A stretch of 64,000 nucleotides of DNA from Mesocentrotus franciscanus (lineage: Eukaryota; Echinodermata; Echinoidea; Camarodonta; Strongylocentrotidae): the NCBI GenBank assembly GCA_037976565.1, contig CP137686.1, positions 1,642,646 to 1,706,645 on the forward strand. The letters are read 5' to 3'. Shown piece after piece: positions 43,301 through 55,000 of the stretch. Made by a program: the position numbers and the translations under genes. A model generated the notes under the pieces. The model ran no database searches. It saw nothing but the letters and a program-made list of their open reading frames with translations, and had not been told where the DNA came from. Every line of letters begins with the position of its first letter. Positions within the stretch are counted from its first letter, which is position 1.

Positions 43301-46216
43301 CGTGAGATGTATTTTTATGAATGAATTGGAGAAGAACAATTAATGACATTTTTATGGAAAAGACTTAATTCATATTTCTTTCTTTGATTTTTCTTTCTTT
43401 CTATTTATTGGTGTATACAGAATGACCAGCAGCACAGGATGAAAATTGGTTTACAAAGAAATAACAAAATATTTACAAGGCATTTTTACATTAACATTAT
43501 AAATATGTAATGTACTTATGAACGTATTACATGAATAACAAATGGTTCTTGGCTCCTTAATCATGGCCTTGTTGCATAGACAGGTTGAAAGTTATCAACG
43601 TGCCTGTGCTTTGAATTGAACTCGAGTCTTTCGAAGCGTATTTCCACTTTAAAAATGAATATATCGGGTTTTCCGAATACATCATTTTTCAGTGAATTGG
43701 ATGAGCTGAGAAGAGGGACATCATTAAATTAATAAATCTGTGCATATACAGTTTATAACTGTATGCCAAGGGCTTTTTGCCCAAATTATAACAAGACATC
43801 AGATCCCCGTCTTAAACAAAATTTTCTATTGATTTCAAGCTGCGGTTTATTAGAATCAATCGCAACTCTTTATAATTCATGGCCCAGATCGTTTGAATAT
43901 CAAAATATATACATTTATGTTCTGTCTCTATTACCTTGCAGGGCTCTTTAGTTCCCCGATAAATCAGATATCATACGAGATCCTTCATCAGTATTTTGGA
44001 GAAAAGTTCGGCTTCGTGAATTCCATATGCCTCCTGGGAAGTTTAGTAGGCGGTATGGCATTTCCTGTCCTCACCTACAAGCTTCTAGACGCCTATGGAC
44101 TTGAGGGCGCTCTTCTTTGTCTTGCAGCTGTATATCTACATTGTACTCCTATAGCGGTTACCTTCCGACCACCACGTTCTTCAACAGGTGGATTTCACCA
44201 AGTGCCTGCGTCTGAAGAGGGTGACATTGGAAGAGTGATTGAATTCCCAAAGGAGCATCCTCGGAGGAAAATGATTCAACTTTGCAGCCTGATGATTGTG
44301 AGACAGCGGGAAAAAGTAGCCCTTTTGCAGTCAGTCAGAATGAAGAAGACGGGGCAAGATCAAAACTTGACAGAGTCGTAGACTTCCTCTCGGCTACTTT
44401 GAATATTCCAATGCTTGCTCAAGAAAACGCATTCTGTTTTTTATTCTTGCCATGTAAGTACATTTTACAAGTCACCATGGTGAGTTGGACACTCTTCGTG
44501 GTGTCTTATGGAGTGACAAAAGGCCTTGATGAATCCCTCGCGGCTTACCTACCTCTAGCTGGTGCTCTTGGCGGTTTCATCAACCAAGGGGTCGTCACCA
44601 TCATGCTGCATTTTCGACCACACTGGGGTGCGATTATTTTTACCGCAAACATGGCATCTGTAGCCGTAGCATTCTTCCTTTACCAACTTAGTGTATCCTT
44701 CAGCCATCTTCTTGTGTGCTCCTTTTTGCCGGAGGTGGGATTTTCGGAGCCTTCCCAGCCACGTACTCTGTCCTAGTTTTCTACGTCGCAACAGAAAACT
44801 TTGCCGGTATGCTCTCCATCAAGTTATTTGTGACAGGAGCTGCTGTAATTTCGTCAGGTTATATGGCAGGCAAGTATTCATCTTTTTTTCCCAGTTCACA
44901 AATTGTTTGCAAAATTTTAGTTATCAGAGAATTGTAATTGTCAAAGGGCTAGTTGTCATTCGTGGTAGATGTCAGGGGATAGTTTCCCTAGAGGGTTAGC
45001 TGTACGGGTCGTATTCTGGGACTCTGTGACCCCCGATACGATATTGGAGATATGCAAATTGTGTGAGAGGAAACAACCCATTCAAAATGTTAGTTGTTTG
45101 GGTTAATTGTCAAAAGGGTAGTTGTCTTATATGGCAGTTATCCGGAGTATATAGTTAGGGAATAATTGCCCTAGAGGAGTAGTTGTCCGAATCGTATTCC
45201 AGGAGGTACTCACCTTGATATGAAGCATGTGAGAAGAAACGACTCGTCTCATTTCGGGGCCACTATTAGTTTGGATTCATCCTTAAGGTCTGGGGCCCTT
45301 TATAAACGGTTGCGATTAATCACAACTTCAATCGCAACTATGTACATAAAAGATAGGGGACTGCAAACTTGCGATTGATTAGAGGGCTTGCGACTGATTC
45401 GGATCAATCACAATTCTTTATAAGACAGGGCCATGGTCTATCCAATACTCAAGGATGGATACTACATAATTAGAAGGCACCGAATATGGTAGGCCACGGA
45501 ATCTCGAACACGCCCTGAAGCCGAGGAGGACCCGTCGCATTGAAACAGATTTCCCCCTTTCTTTTACTAATGAAGTGCAAAATTTGTAGCATGTGAATGA
45601 ATTAAGCCATTCTTAAGCATTCAAGAAAGAAGTACCCACATACATACATCTTTCAGCTGTATTTCAACAATTAGAGTATCAAGGTGAAAACCTTTTCTAG
45701 TCATCAACTTCTGAACTCTCATCACCCAGTGGTTTTAATATGTTGGGCCCTATGATATTTAAGGTATTTGAGCACTATTTCTTTAAATAGCTTGTTCAAA
45801 AATACAATGCACGAACCGATTTTAAATATATGTAATTATTATACACCATCATCTATTTTTATCTTTATTCTAGGTATGTATTACTACGTAAATAAGTTCT
45901 GTAAACAATGGGAATTCTATTTGAATATCGCAAAAGTTTTACTGGAAACAAAAATTCATTTCAATTATCTTTAATCAAAGGTTAAGTTCAATGTACTTCC
46001 ATGAGATAAGCATTCCAACCTTACAATGATTATGATCTTCCGCATATTCTTAAGGGTTATTTTTCTTGTTGCTCTCTGATCAATGCAGGAAGTCTTTACG
46101 ATGTTACTGGATCTTTTGATGATGTCTTCATGATCCTGGGAGGCATGAGTGCTGCATCGGTCCTCCTCACCATCGCTCTGATGCTGGTCAAGAAAAGACG
46201 GAGGGGTCCCCATTGA
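34191..46216 (+). CDS. Monocarboxylate-transporter-like (SLC16-type) gene, four coding exons, two frame breaks
   Basis: Exons: 34191-34383, 43002-43142, 43942-44869 and 46089-46216. Every junction is phase 1. The deduced protein would be about 463 aa, normal for SLC16. It has a short N-terminus, a first helix with [20 protein letters not shown], helices 2-6, a hydrophilic central loop, helices 7-12 and a short basic C-terminus (KKRRRGPH). Family blocks include the helix-5 stretch [16 protein letters not shown] and the closing (A)[12 protein letters not shown], typical of the last helices of monocarboxylate transporters. Expected at the plasma membrane; the substrate cannot be read from sequence. 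Exon 3 changes frame twice (about 44240-44262 and about 44705-44722), each equal to a loss of one base. This could be assembly error or a pseudogene. Intron 1 is 8.6 kb and holds two antisense retroelements. Confidence 0.8.
34384..36770. other. Transporter intron 1, first part
   Basis: AT-rich, no supported coding sequence. A GC-rich patch at about 35340-35490 (CCGCGGCG twice, GCGGCGGTTTACCGCG) stands out. Confidence 0.4.
36775..38560 (-). pseudogene. Non-LTR reverse-transcriptase remnant, antisense in transporter intron 1
   Basis: On minus, the RT blocks appear in order in changing frames: [12 protein letters not shown] (about 38295-38260), [14 protein letters not shown] (about 37898-37855), [14 protein letters not shown] (about 37717-37675), [11 protein letters not shown] (about 37611-37575) and [10 protein letters not shown] (about 37236-37205). 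The catalytic FADD region is missing. The 3' end (about 36775) runs into AAGAATGAATAAAAAA-like sequence. Confidence 0.75.
38645..38960. repeat. GC-rich island inside AT-rich intron
   Basis: About 250 bases rich in CCGTACGG, GCCCGTA and CCGCGGAGC words, including the near-palindrome CTCCGTACGGAG, differ sharply from the AT-rich surroundings. It abuts the 3' end of the next retroelement. Probably a repeat; no frame is convincing. Confidence 0.55.
40114..40739 (-). pseudogene. Reverse-transcriptase core of the 39-43 kb element
   Basis: Two open frames (40739-40488 and 40452-40114) carry fingers and palm. The FADD catalytic motif is kept, but the frame breaks between QQCGFRKHF and the palm, and the code ends soon after FADDTSLLL. 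Confidence 0.8.
41159..42140 (-). pseudogene. Apurinic-type endonuclease domain of the 39-43 kb element
   Basis: [22 protein letters not shown] and SDHMPIF are characteristic blocks of the endonuclease of CR1/L2/Jockey-group elements. The domain is split into two frames near 41760-41930. Confidence 0.8.
43002..43142 (+). CDS. Transporter exon 2
   Basis: 141 nt, phase 1 to 1. Acceptor TTCACAACAG, donor ACCG|GTACGT. It encodes [20 protein letters not shown] and a helix ending [10 protein letters not shown], matching the third and start of the fourth helix of SLC16 proteins. Confidence 0.85.
43942..44869 (+). CDS. Transporter exon 3 (two one-base frame breaks)
   Basis: Acceptor TACCTTGCAG. Part 1 (43942 to about 44250) encodes [22 protein letters not shown] through [17 protein letters not shown] and the start of the cytoplasmic loop. 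Part 2 (about 44263-44712), in a frame one base lower, encodes [15 protein letters not shown] and helices 7-10. Part 3 (about 44715-44869), again one base lower, encodes [20 protein letters not shown] and [13 protein letters not shown]. The second break falls near a T5 run (44717-44721), a common place for sequencing slips. The donor is GCAG|GCAAGT, a GC donor. Confidence 0.8.
44940..45250. repeat. Two-copy tandem duplication, unit about 168 bp
   Basis: TCAAAGGGCTAGTTGTC and CCCTAGAGGGTTAG, CGTATTC in copy 1 (about 44940-45084) match TCAAAAGGGTAGTTGTC, CCCTAGAGGAGTAG, CGTATTC in copy 2 (about 45109-45250). A distantly similar reverse-strand stretch lies at 18770-18890. Confidence 0.7.
45291..45436. 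mobile_element. Small MITE-like element, TGGGGCCCTTTATAAA ends
   Basis: TGGGGCCCTTTATAAAC on the left is complementary, with a few mismatches, to CTTTATAAGACAGGGCCATG on the right. GCGATTGATT-type words repeat inside. It lies in the last transporter intron. Confidence 0.5.
46089..46216 (+). CDS. Transporter exon 4 and stop
   Basis: 128 nt after ATCAATGCAG, enters in phase 1. It encodes [20 protein letters not shown], the twelfth helix and a basic tail, ending with TGA 46214-46216. Confidence 0.85.
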
Positions 46217-47690
46217 GATCAAAACAAGGAGAGCGTTTCCCGAAACCGTCCTAAGCACAAGCTTGCCGACATCCCATTAAAACGCGTGTATTCAAATCAA
46301 CACTCGTTTCAATGGAATTTCGGCGAACTTGGAAAGGGTGCCTCGTTGAACAGTTTTATGACCTTGGTGAGGAAACCGAGGGAACATGTTCCATGCGAAT
46401 TTGAGAGGAAAGACGACACGAGAAATGTCAGAGTTTCGTTCGAATTTGAAAATGTCCGTAATGGACATTATGACCGTAGTTGGGAAAATTTTCGTTCAAA
46501 CTTAAAGATGTGACTGAAGTATAAAGTACGATTCTGAGAGCGAAGTCTAGTCTCTAGATGCCATTGTCTCAGGTATTTGATTGCTTGCTTCGTCATGATG
46601 TTACGAGATGTTGACTTCAACATACCTGCGAAATACAATCTCTAGCACATACTGAAATAAATCTTTAAAATGACTATCATTTTAAAGTGCTTTATAGGTA
46701 TATTGGCCTTGAAGCAATATGGAACTCTAACTGAAATGATGAGGGAATTCCATTTTTCCAAGAGTTGTTAGTAATATCATATCTGAATATATATTGTCTA
46801 ATTTTTGTCATTTATTTCAGGCATGCATAATTTCTCCACCGTAGTATTTGAAGATGCTTTCCAAATCACCATCGAATCGAATATGTTATTTGCATTGTCT
46901 TTATAAATCATCATTAAACGAAAATATTTTAAATACACTGCATTCTTCTTTATTGACCATTTTTAGTTTTTGTTCTTCCTTGCTTTTTTTCTTTTTTGAG
47001 TAATCCACACAAATACAAGCTCTGCTTTTTAGTGGATTTCTCTTTTTCTTTAAAATTCAATTTATTTGATGATATGCTTGATATGATATATATTTTGTAT
47101 CCTAACATGCTGTGATAACTTATCGACATTTAAGATTGTATAATTACAAATAAGTTTCATTTTCTATGTTATATTGCAAATGTCATTTAATATTCATTTT
47201 ATGTAAGCATTTTTTCTTCTTCATGTTTTGATTGAGTTATGGAAATGAAGTTATTTGAATCGAATTGAATTGACACGTCACGTATAGTAAGAGCCTCAAG
47301 TACCATGAAAATATGAAATCTGATAAGATTATACTAAAACCTGTTTAATTTATGCACAAAAGCTGCTATAAGTATCGACATCATAGAATATATTACTAGA
47401 TGCCCTGTGCTGATATGGATGGGTGTCATTCACATAAGTTAAATTTGTACATGTGTTCCTCAGGTATTATACATATTTTGTTTTGCATAGTAGAATAGTA
47501 ACTGTTCATTGTACATTGTGTACTTTCTGTAAACACTACATGTACTTTATATAAAATAGTTCAACTTTGAAATGTAATTCTTTTTTTCTAAAGAAAGGAC
47601 TTATGATGGCTGTGCATTAAATTTGGAAATGTACAGGTTGATGTTATTGCTTCTCTATTGAAATAAATTTTTACATTGTGAATTTTACAT
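46217..47690 (+). other. Probable 3' UTR of the transporter gene
   Basis: Non-repetitive AT-rich sequence with poly(A)-signal-like AATAAA at about 46655 and 47662. Which one is used cannot be told. Confidence 0.4.
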
Positions 47691-48590
47691 CATAAGCGCA
47701 ATTTGATTTATTTTACTCTGTCAACAACTTAAATGGTAATCCCTATCGCACTTCAAAATGCTCAAGGGGTTACAATTTTACAATACTTGTTTACACTTTT
47801 GTGAAAAACCCGTTAAGGGTTTAAATTCGGGGAAAAAACCACGCGAAATCCTCATTGAGTGTGTATTTTGGCCTCAGAAGAAATCCTCGTTTTGGGGGTG
47901 TCTGGAAAACCTGTGGTCACGCATGCTTACAGTATTTCTACAGGACTGAGACCCCTGGGCGCTTTGTATATACACACTCTTCTATACTCTTCATTAAAAT
48001 TGTGAAGGGAAACTCTGGTGTAATGATACACCTGGAGATTCCAGTGATTAATTAAACCGGGAGAAACCCGAAAGGTAAAGTGATTCAGTTTTAATTTCAA
48101 CCAGTCCCAGGTACAGGCGACGCCCTATTGGTCTACTTGATTTTAACGCGGAGGTCATCATATTATAATCTCGGGCAAAAGATTCTTACAGGTCAGTGAG
48201 CAGCTTGAATTCTAAAAAAAAACAATCCACTGTATTCTAACAAAGGATTGCCATGATTGTGGTGAGACTCGACTCTTTTTTAGCCGACACACAAGGAATA
48301 GTCCTAACGGTCCTCTTCAGGACTCCCCGCATGGTGAAACATCAAACTTATTAATATATAGTCCTACACACACCATTAAGCATAACTAACCTTCAAAGGT
48401 CATCTGAATATTTGTCTTTCTGTACTTTTGTGGTCAATGCCATACACTTTGCCCAGGCCCTATTAGTCAATGTCTGTTGTGATTTTACCATCAATAATAT
48501 TTACAACACTTCCAGTGTTCCAGGGCCATGTTTCATACAACATGTTATCAATAACAAGTTACAATAACCGTTATAATCTGGAAATCGTAC
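47691..48590. other. Unassigned spacer
   Basis: No supported gene. An imperfect 30-base CCTCTTCAGGACTCC region and an AT-rich rest offer no call. Confidence 0.25.
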
Positions 48591-48594
48591 GTCG

Positions 48595-50245
48595 TGAGAA
48601 CATAGCTATAATTGCAATGACGACCTTCGTCATTGCCTTGTTTTCGTTCACATTCTGCCCCATTAATATTCTTATCCTCCTTAGTATCGTCCGGAAATCC
48701 CATTCGTTTTGCACGTAGTGCTTGTTATTCCTAGTTAGGTGCTTTCCTCCTGTCCTTTTCCTTTCAAATTTCGTATGCATCATCTCTAGCATCTCATCCA
48801 GGTCACTACATTCTTCGATTTTCGAAATCACTCATGCATAACCGTCCAGGCGCCATTTTGTCCGTTTCTGGTCCATTTTAAAGCCTTTCTTCATTCCTTC
48901 CTATCTCCACTATCCGAGATCCTACAAACTTCTAACAAATTCCTTTAGATAGTCTAAGAGATGTTCTTTCATCTGCGACACATAACTTGACCTTCAAAAT
49001 GCCATCTTCATAGTCAAAATTCAAATCTGAAACCGACTCCGTCAACAATCTCTCAAATTCTTGAAAAATAGACCCCTACAAATCTAAAAATTGCAATAAC
49101 TTTCTTTAACCAATTCTGTTCCGTCTCATCTTCTCGCAGTATCTTTATTTCATAATTGCACATAGCCATGCCAAATTTTACGCTCCAATGGCTATGCAAA
49201 ACATAAATAGCGCCCTCTAAAGTTCTGGGAATTGGCTTTCTTTCTGTGGCCGTATCTCCATCATGGCTTGGCAGACCCGTACCCTTTTTTGGATTTAGAT
49301 ACTTGAACATATGCCCTTTCCAGCCATACACAAAATTATATACCCTAACACTGACCGACTTTGCGAAAAATGCCCTCCAAATTCGCCATTTTCAAGAAAA
49401 TTGAGAAATAACTTCAACTTGCTCTAAATTAGCGATCTTTATACCTACATCAATGAAACTTGGCAGACATATGTATCCATATACGTGACAACTGTCTGCC
49501 AAGTTTGGTAAAATTCGAATGTGTCAGCGCAAAGTTATCGCCCAAAATGATGAATTTACTATGCATTACGTAATAGCGCGTTTAATGCGTGCAATACATT
49601 GCGCGAAGATAACAATGGTGTCAAACTGACCGCAATAAAGTGCCCTTTAGAATGATACCAAGTTTAGTATATGTTCACACAGAAAATTGTGAATAAATCG
49701 CATTTAAACAAAGGTCACTACACGAATTCCGCCGAGTTTCCGCCCGAATCTAACACGTATCGGCTATGACGTCATTTTTTCAGACTGCTTTTCGCCCCTT
49801 AAACGTCCTTTTTTTTCCTTGAAAATTTGCAGTGACATGCCGAGTTGCAATACGCAGGGCACCTCGTGGACGGATTTTTGAAATTGGTCAATGGGGCCAT
49901 TTAAGACGCCATTTTGTCCTATAAATCTATTTTACATCACGTGTTTCGATAGGATTATCATAGAAAAAAAGAGAGTTGTTTACAATAACAACCATGAAAT
50001 CCTCTTTCTAATGATACCAAATACGGCCCATAAAGAGACATAAAGAGAGAGAAAAAACAATTTAACTCCGGTCATAATACAGATTCTGTACGTTTTCCGC
50101 CCATGCATTACACGCATTGTCTATGGGGCATATCGGGTTCACGCTTTTGGCCCCCAGAACGATCTTGATTGCAATGACGAACATGCACCAAATCCCATTG
50201 GTTTTTGCAGGCAGTGCTTGCGAGCCCTTTCTAGGTATATCATTT
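48595..50245. repeat. Non-coding repeat bounded by related ends
   Basis: ATTGCAATGACGACC and AAATCCCATTCGTTTTGCAC with AGTGCTTG (48612-48725) match ATTGCAATGACGAAC and AAATCCCATTGGTTTTTGC with AGTGCTTG (50172-50220) in the same orientation, about 1.5 kb apart. CGCCATTTT recurs in between (about 48850, 49385, 49910). It could be a non-autonomous element or a minisatellite-like array of diverged units. Confidence 0.5.
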
Positions 50246-50993
50246 CCTATATTTCCTCATATTATTTTTTGCTTTCATTCTTGCGATTTTGTCTTTCTTT
50301 CTCTTTATGTTCTTTTTCTATATATATCTCTATGTTTCAGTATCTTTCAGGATGTTATTTTTGTTGTCATCATATTCTATCACCTATAGCTTTCTTCGAT
50401 CTTTCTTCATTTTCCTGCTTTCATAATTCTATCTTTTTTTTTTACCTGTCAGCGGCTATCGTTTTTATCCTTCTATATCGTCTCCTCTTTGTACTTGTCC
50501 TTTTGTTATATATTTTTTTCCTTCTTCTTCATCTTCATCTTCATCTTTTGTTTTTCATCCTTTTTTATTTTCATTTCTGTCTTGCTTATTTTGTTAATTC
50601 TTAATTTCATTAGGCTCTGCACGACCCTAGAGTGCAGCGTTTACAAAAATACAAATTCAAAAATCTTCACACTCAGGAGCTCCGCTTCCTTGCATAATAT
50701 CCTCTAAAATGTACAATACACAGAAAACTGAAGCGTGGAAAATTATATTGCTTGTTTTTATACTATAGTTTTGCTAATGGATGTGATTTTTTAATACAAC
50801 AAAACGTCAAAAACTGTGAGAGGGTAGTCACTTCCGTCACCTTTACCCCTCTCATTCACTATGCATACTTGCATTACGTACTGATGGGGGAGGAAGCTTT
50901 GGGGCCAGTTTTCCCAAAATGAAATTCAAATTTGGTTTACTTTTAATTCGATACCAATGACATATAAATGTTGTTGAAATGGCATGATTTGTC
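50246..50993. other. Pyrimidine-rich low-complexity tract, then spacer
   Basis: CTT/TTC-rich sequence (about 50250-50600) gives spurious Phe/Leu-rich frames. The rest shows nothing recognisable. Confidence 0.5.
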
Positions 50994-51518
50994 CCCGAGG
51001 TTCCCTGGGCTCTGCCCGTGGACCCCTCCTAAAGCCCTAACACGGGTCCCTGGTTACTCAACTGACCGATTATAAATGCCTAAACCCCTGAGCTTTTGGG
51101 GGCTCTGCCCCCTGGACCCCACTCCAATAAGTGAGCTGCATGCAAGTGTAGAAATTAGGAATCAAAATATGCTCAGCTGTCCGTAATTAGATGCCTAAAA
51201 CCTCTGAGCTCCATGAGGCTCCGCTCCTTGACACCCACTGGGGCTTTGCCCTGGACCCCACACAACTTTACGCTTCATTTTGCTTTGCTTTGCTCTACCT
51301 AATCCTAAACTTTAGCCCACCACCCCCCACCTCACTTTGAAAAACGTTCATACATATACGAGTGGTAGTGATAAGGATTTTGTTCTGCACCCCACCCCCC
51401 CCCCCTCCCACCCCCTCCCCCCCCAAAAAAAAAATGTGTTTGCTCATTACGCCACTGCTCCCTCGTCCCTCACAATTCGACCCCACCGGTCAAGAAAAAG
51501 AAAATCGCCGCCCCTACA
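50994..51518 (+). repeat. Dispersed GC-rich repeat (relative of 32706-33092)
   Basis: It has GGGGCTCTGCCCC, TTTGAAAAACGTTCAT, CACTGCTCCCTCGTCCCTC and AAATCGCCGCCCCT in the same order as the other copy, plus long C and A runs. Confidence 0.85.
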
Positions 51519-53150
51519 TGGAATCCCTCCGATCACGAAGTCGGGGGGCCGGGGAAATGCTCTTTCGTTTGACACGTACAAACACGGCGTCATTGCACGC
51601 ACATCGTTGTGACACGATTGCATTTCTAGTTCATTCTGGATTGGTTATCCTGCAGTAGGTGGATTGTTTGAACCAGTAAAATAAAAACAAACTTACAAAA
51701 ACTTGCTGGAAATCATCTTCAATAAAAACTACAACTCCCCTTTGCACATAAAGCACATGGTGTCGGGCTTACTTACCTTGATTTCCTTATCTTTCTATGC
51801 TCATTACTCAGCCCCTGTACATTTTCCACCAAAATCGTTTGGCACATGTCATGTATTTGTTATCTTGAACATTCAGTGTAAGTTTTGTTGGATTCTGTGA
51901 AAAGTTTTTTTATATCATCACCAGAACTCAAGCTTGACTTTAAATTGCACATTAAAGAAAAGACACTTTAGTCATTATGTGTGGTGACTAAAGAAAACTG
52001 GAAAGATATCCGGCACAAAGTCACAATGACAATAACCAGGTTAACGATTCAGCCAATTGTAAGGGCCCATACGTATCATACAGTGATTACAATTTTTACA
52101 GTTCTTATTTTTTGTCCGATTTCGTTCAAACTTTGACAGTCTGCTCCTCTGACTTCTCTGCTTTCTTTAATATCAAGGTTGGATTTTTCATTTAAACTTT
52201 CTTTGCTTTAGCAACCGAACCCTTTAGACTGCCAAACGTATTGCGAATGTGATACGGACATAATACGTTTGACCCAAAGTTTTACTACAGTGGTCCAATG
52301 CATGTTCCGAAAGTCGACCAAGACGGGAAAGAGTTGGACATGAATATGGCAGAAATTTCAAGTTTAACGTACGTTTAATATCATATATATATATATATAT
52401 ATATATACTTTTTGAATTCAGTGTTTCATATAAATATGACCGACAGGGGGAGTTTCTTCTTTGCACATATGTATGCCCATTATGTACATTTCCGTTCTTG
52501 CTTTTGTGTGAAAACATATTTTTAAATAAATCGCTCTGGAAAGAACTATGCGGATTGTGATAATGTTATTGTGCGCCATGCATGCCTTCTTATTGTTATA
52601 TTTTTCCTTTCTAAAGCTATTATAACACTGTCATAAATGCAGTCATTTTGCAAAATTGTAAACAAATCTGTTAAGGACGTAGTAATAATGTTCATGCGCA
52701 CCTTTCATGCGCAGGGCCCGCTGATCTTACTTTGCACAATACCAGGAACTCCAGTCACTGTGCAATACATAACCAGCAGGCCCTGTTCGGCTAAGGTGCT
52801 CGTTAACATTACTGAGGAACGTCCTTAAATTGAAGTAGAGTGCCCTTGATCCATCAAATCTAAACATAAAACACATGTTTTTAATTAAAAACAAATACCT
52901 TTGATTCGGTGATTAAACAAAATCTAGTGCCGTCTAATTGATTATGCAGGTTTCATGCTTAATAAATGACACTTTCAAATACATTAAGACAATTTCTTAA
53001 ATTCAGCAGGTGTTAAGTGAACTTATTATTTTAATACCTTTTTATTTGGTTGTGACTTTATTGTCACTTATGTCTTTTCTCCTTAAATGTGTAAAAATAG
53101 TCTTTTGTAGCTTTTCAAAATACCTCCCTCCTTTTTCTCTATTCTCTGTA
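51519..53150. other. AT-rich spacer with (AT)n microsatellite
   Basis: A TA tract of about 24 bases lies at 52384-52407. No supported gene. Confidence 0.4.
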
Positions 53151-53465
53151 TCTTTTTTTTTTTTTTACTTTCTATGTCATTTCATGCTCTTCTTCTACAT
53201 CTGAGGAAGGAGGTGTGAGCCTAGCCCTTTCACAATCTCTGCTCTCTTGCTTTTTAACTCTCTCTCTCTCTCTGTTTGTTTTGTTTGTCTGTCTATATGT
53301 CTGTCTCTCCATCTCTGTCTCTGTCTCTCCCTCCCTTTACTTTACAATTCTCTCTACATTACCCTCGCACAATATATATAATTGTTTCTATCATCCCTCT
53401 CCGCTTTCTGTTGTTGTTGTTTTTGTTGTTGATGTCTTTGTTGTTGTCGTTGTAGATTGTCCCCC
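53151..53465. repeat. T-run, (CT)n/(GTCT)n and (GTT)n microsatellites
   Basis: A T run at 53154-53166, CTCTCTCTCTCT (about 53260), GTCTGTCT (about 53290-53325) and GTTGTTGTTGTT (about 53410-53455) follow one another. Confidence 0.8.
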
Positions 53466-53744
53466 TCCCATCTTTCCGGTCAGAAAATCATGATGTCGCC
53501 TTTGCACATCACACAAAGCAAAATGTTTTATACTCCCTCATCCTTATCAGAGCCATCTATATACAAAGTTTGGCACTCTGATTGCCAAACAAAGCAGTAT
53601 ATTCGGCCCATGCAACTCGAGCCGGGTTGGCCGAAATCGCCTAGTAATCAATGGCTCTGATCCTTATTCTCCGCATGCGCCCTCTATCATTCTATTCTAT
53701 TAAATCGAGCGAATCTGTTTCGACTTCGTGCGCAAAAACGAGAG

Positions 53745-53874
53745 ATGAGTCTGTCTTCATCCCAAACACGTACACTTGAGTTTATTTCGGCCAATGAAGG
53801 TGGTGCACTTATCACCAAGGAGAGATTTGAATTCAAAGGAACTAATGAGGATATTGTAGTCACCAGAAGTATAG
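53745..53874 (+). CDS. Possible first coding exon of an unidentified gene (FLYWCH-like start?)
   Basis: An open frame from ATG ends at a perfect donor ATAG|GTAAGT after 130 nt (43 codons plus 1). The predicted peptide is non-repetitive and balanced: RTLEFISANEGGALITKERF, then EFKGTNEDIVVTRSI. The arrangement F-S-x-x-G-G-x-L...RFEFKGTN resembles the first strands of a FLYWCH zinc finger, whose W-x-C part would have to lie in a later exon. I found no continuing exon before the N gap or the window end. Without transcript data this is weakly supported. Confidence 0.35.
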
Positions 53875-54034
53875 GTAAGTGATGTATGTTCTCACCAAAT
53901 AATTTCATACTATGCGACGTGTTATGTACAACTGAATGTATTGAAGGAAAATCCAATCTTAATGGACAACTACATGACAGTAGAAAAATCAGAGAAGCAG
54001 ACTGATGAAAGTTTGGGTGACATCGGAATACAAA

Positions 54035-54259
54035 TATAAGAGTAATTGTATTTTGATAGTCAGAATGAGAATTGCACACATCGAGTGTTGCTAGGCAGGA
54101 GGAAAATAAAACATACCCAAAACATGTAATATAAGCGATTCGCATTCTGACTATTGAAATACAACTATTTGTAATAGGTGAATGAAAATAAATTGCATCA
54201 AGAAACTTCACCAAAACGTATGCATTAAATTTGGTTACTTTACGAAAATGGCCTATTGT
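54035..54259. mobile_element. MITE fragment related to 24014-24339
   Basis: CATTCTGACTATTGAAATA, GGTGAATGAAA, AAATTTGGTTAC and ACGAAAATGGCCTATT occur in the same order as in the right half of the other copy. An inner inverted partner (TATTTTGATAGTCAGAATG) is present. The left end has decayed. Confidence 0.7.
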
Positions 54260-54379
54260 CATGCTTGGTATCGGATGTGAGCATGATTAATATAAGTATC
54301 TTTCAATTGAGACAAGTGTTTGTATATGTGCGCTTTATGATAAGTGCGATAGCTTGTCTTAATGCCCGAATATATTAAA

Positions 54380-54600
54380 TGTTGAGGTCTAGCGAGTACG
54401 TCTCCGGACTGTGAACCACAAAGTATTAGCAAGACATTAATCTGCATTTGGCACACTCCACCCAGGTGAGGAAAATGGGCACCTTTTAGGAAGTAATTCC
54501 TTAAAATACATGAGCTCTGTACGCAATGCCAGCCGCGCTAAAGCAAGTGTAATAATAATAGAACGCCATGACATGACTGCTATACGAGACTCCCCTGTTA
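54380..54600 (+). mobile_element. tRNA-derived SINE, copy 7 (B box deleted)
   Basis: The head lacks the GGTTCGA segment, but the body CACTCCACCCAGGTGAGG, AGTAATTCCTTAAAATAC and AATGCCAG-CCGCGCTAAAG matches the 55001 copy. Confidence 0.65.
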
Positions 54601-55000
54601 TTATCATTGCATCGGGTGAACAAAGTGCAACTCAATAATTATCAAAGACTTTGTTATCAACGTTTTTACTTATTTTATCTTGCAGGTGCATGCTTGCTTA
54701 AGTATGCAATTATCCGCACAAAGGTGAATGCGAAGTACCGATATTAGGTTATTGTTTCATTTGATAGATTAACAGAAAGATTAATTTGCAAATTTCCGGG
54801 TTTGAAAATATCATTGTATGATGAACTATTAGGTATACGAGCTTCATTCCTATATATCTCGTGTGTAATAGTTAAATCAAATTATACATAGCTCTATTTG
54901 AGACTTGATAGAAGCATACATAGCATATTCATTGGCTCTTCATTCTTGCCGTGTCGGTGTCACATAACGTTATAAACTTATTAGTTACACCTCCTGCATA

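Noticed and set aside
49053..49331. A 92-codon minus-strand frame with balanced composition.
   Set aside because: It lies in what looks like a non-coding repeat, has no splice context and resembles no family I know.
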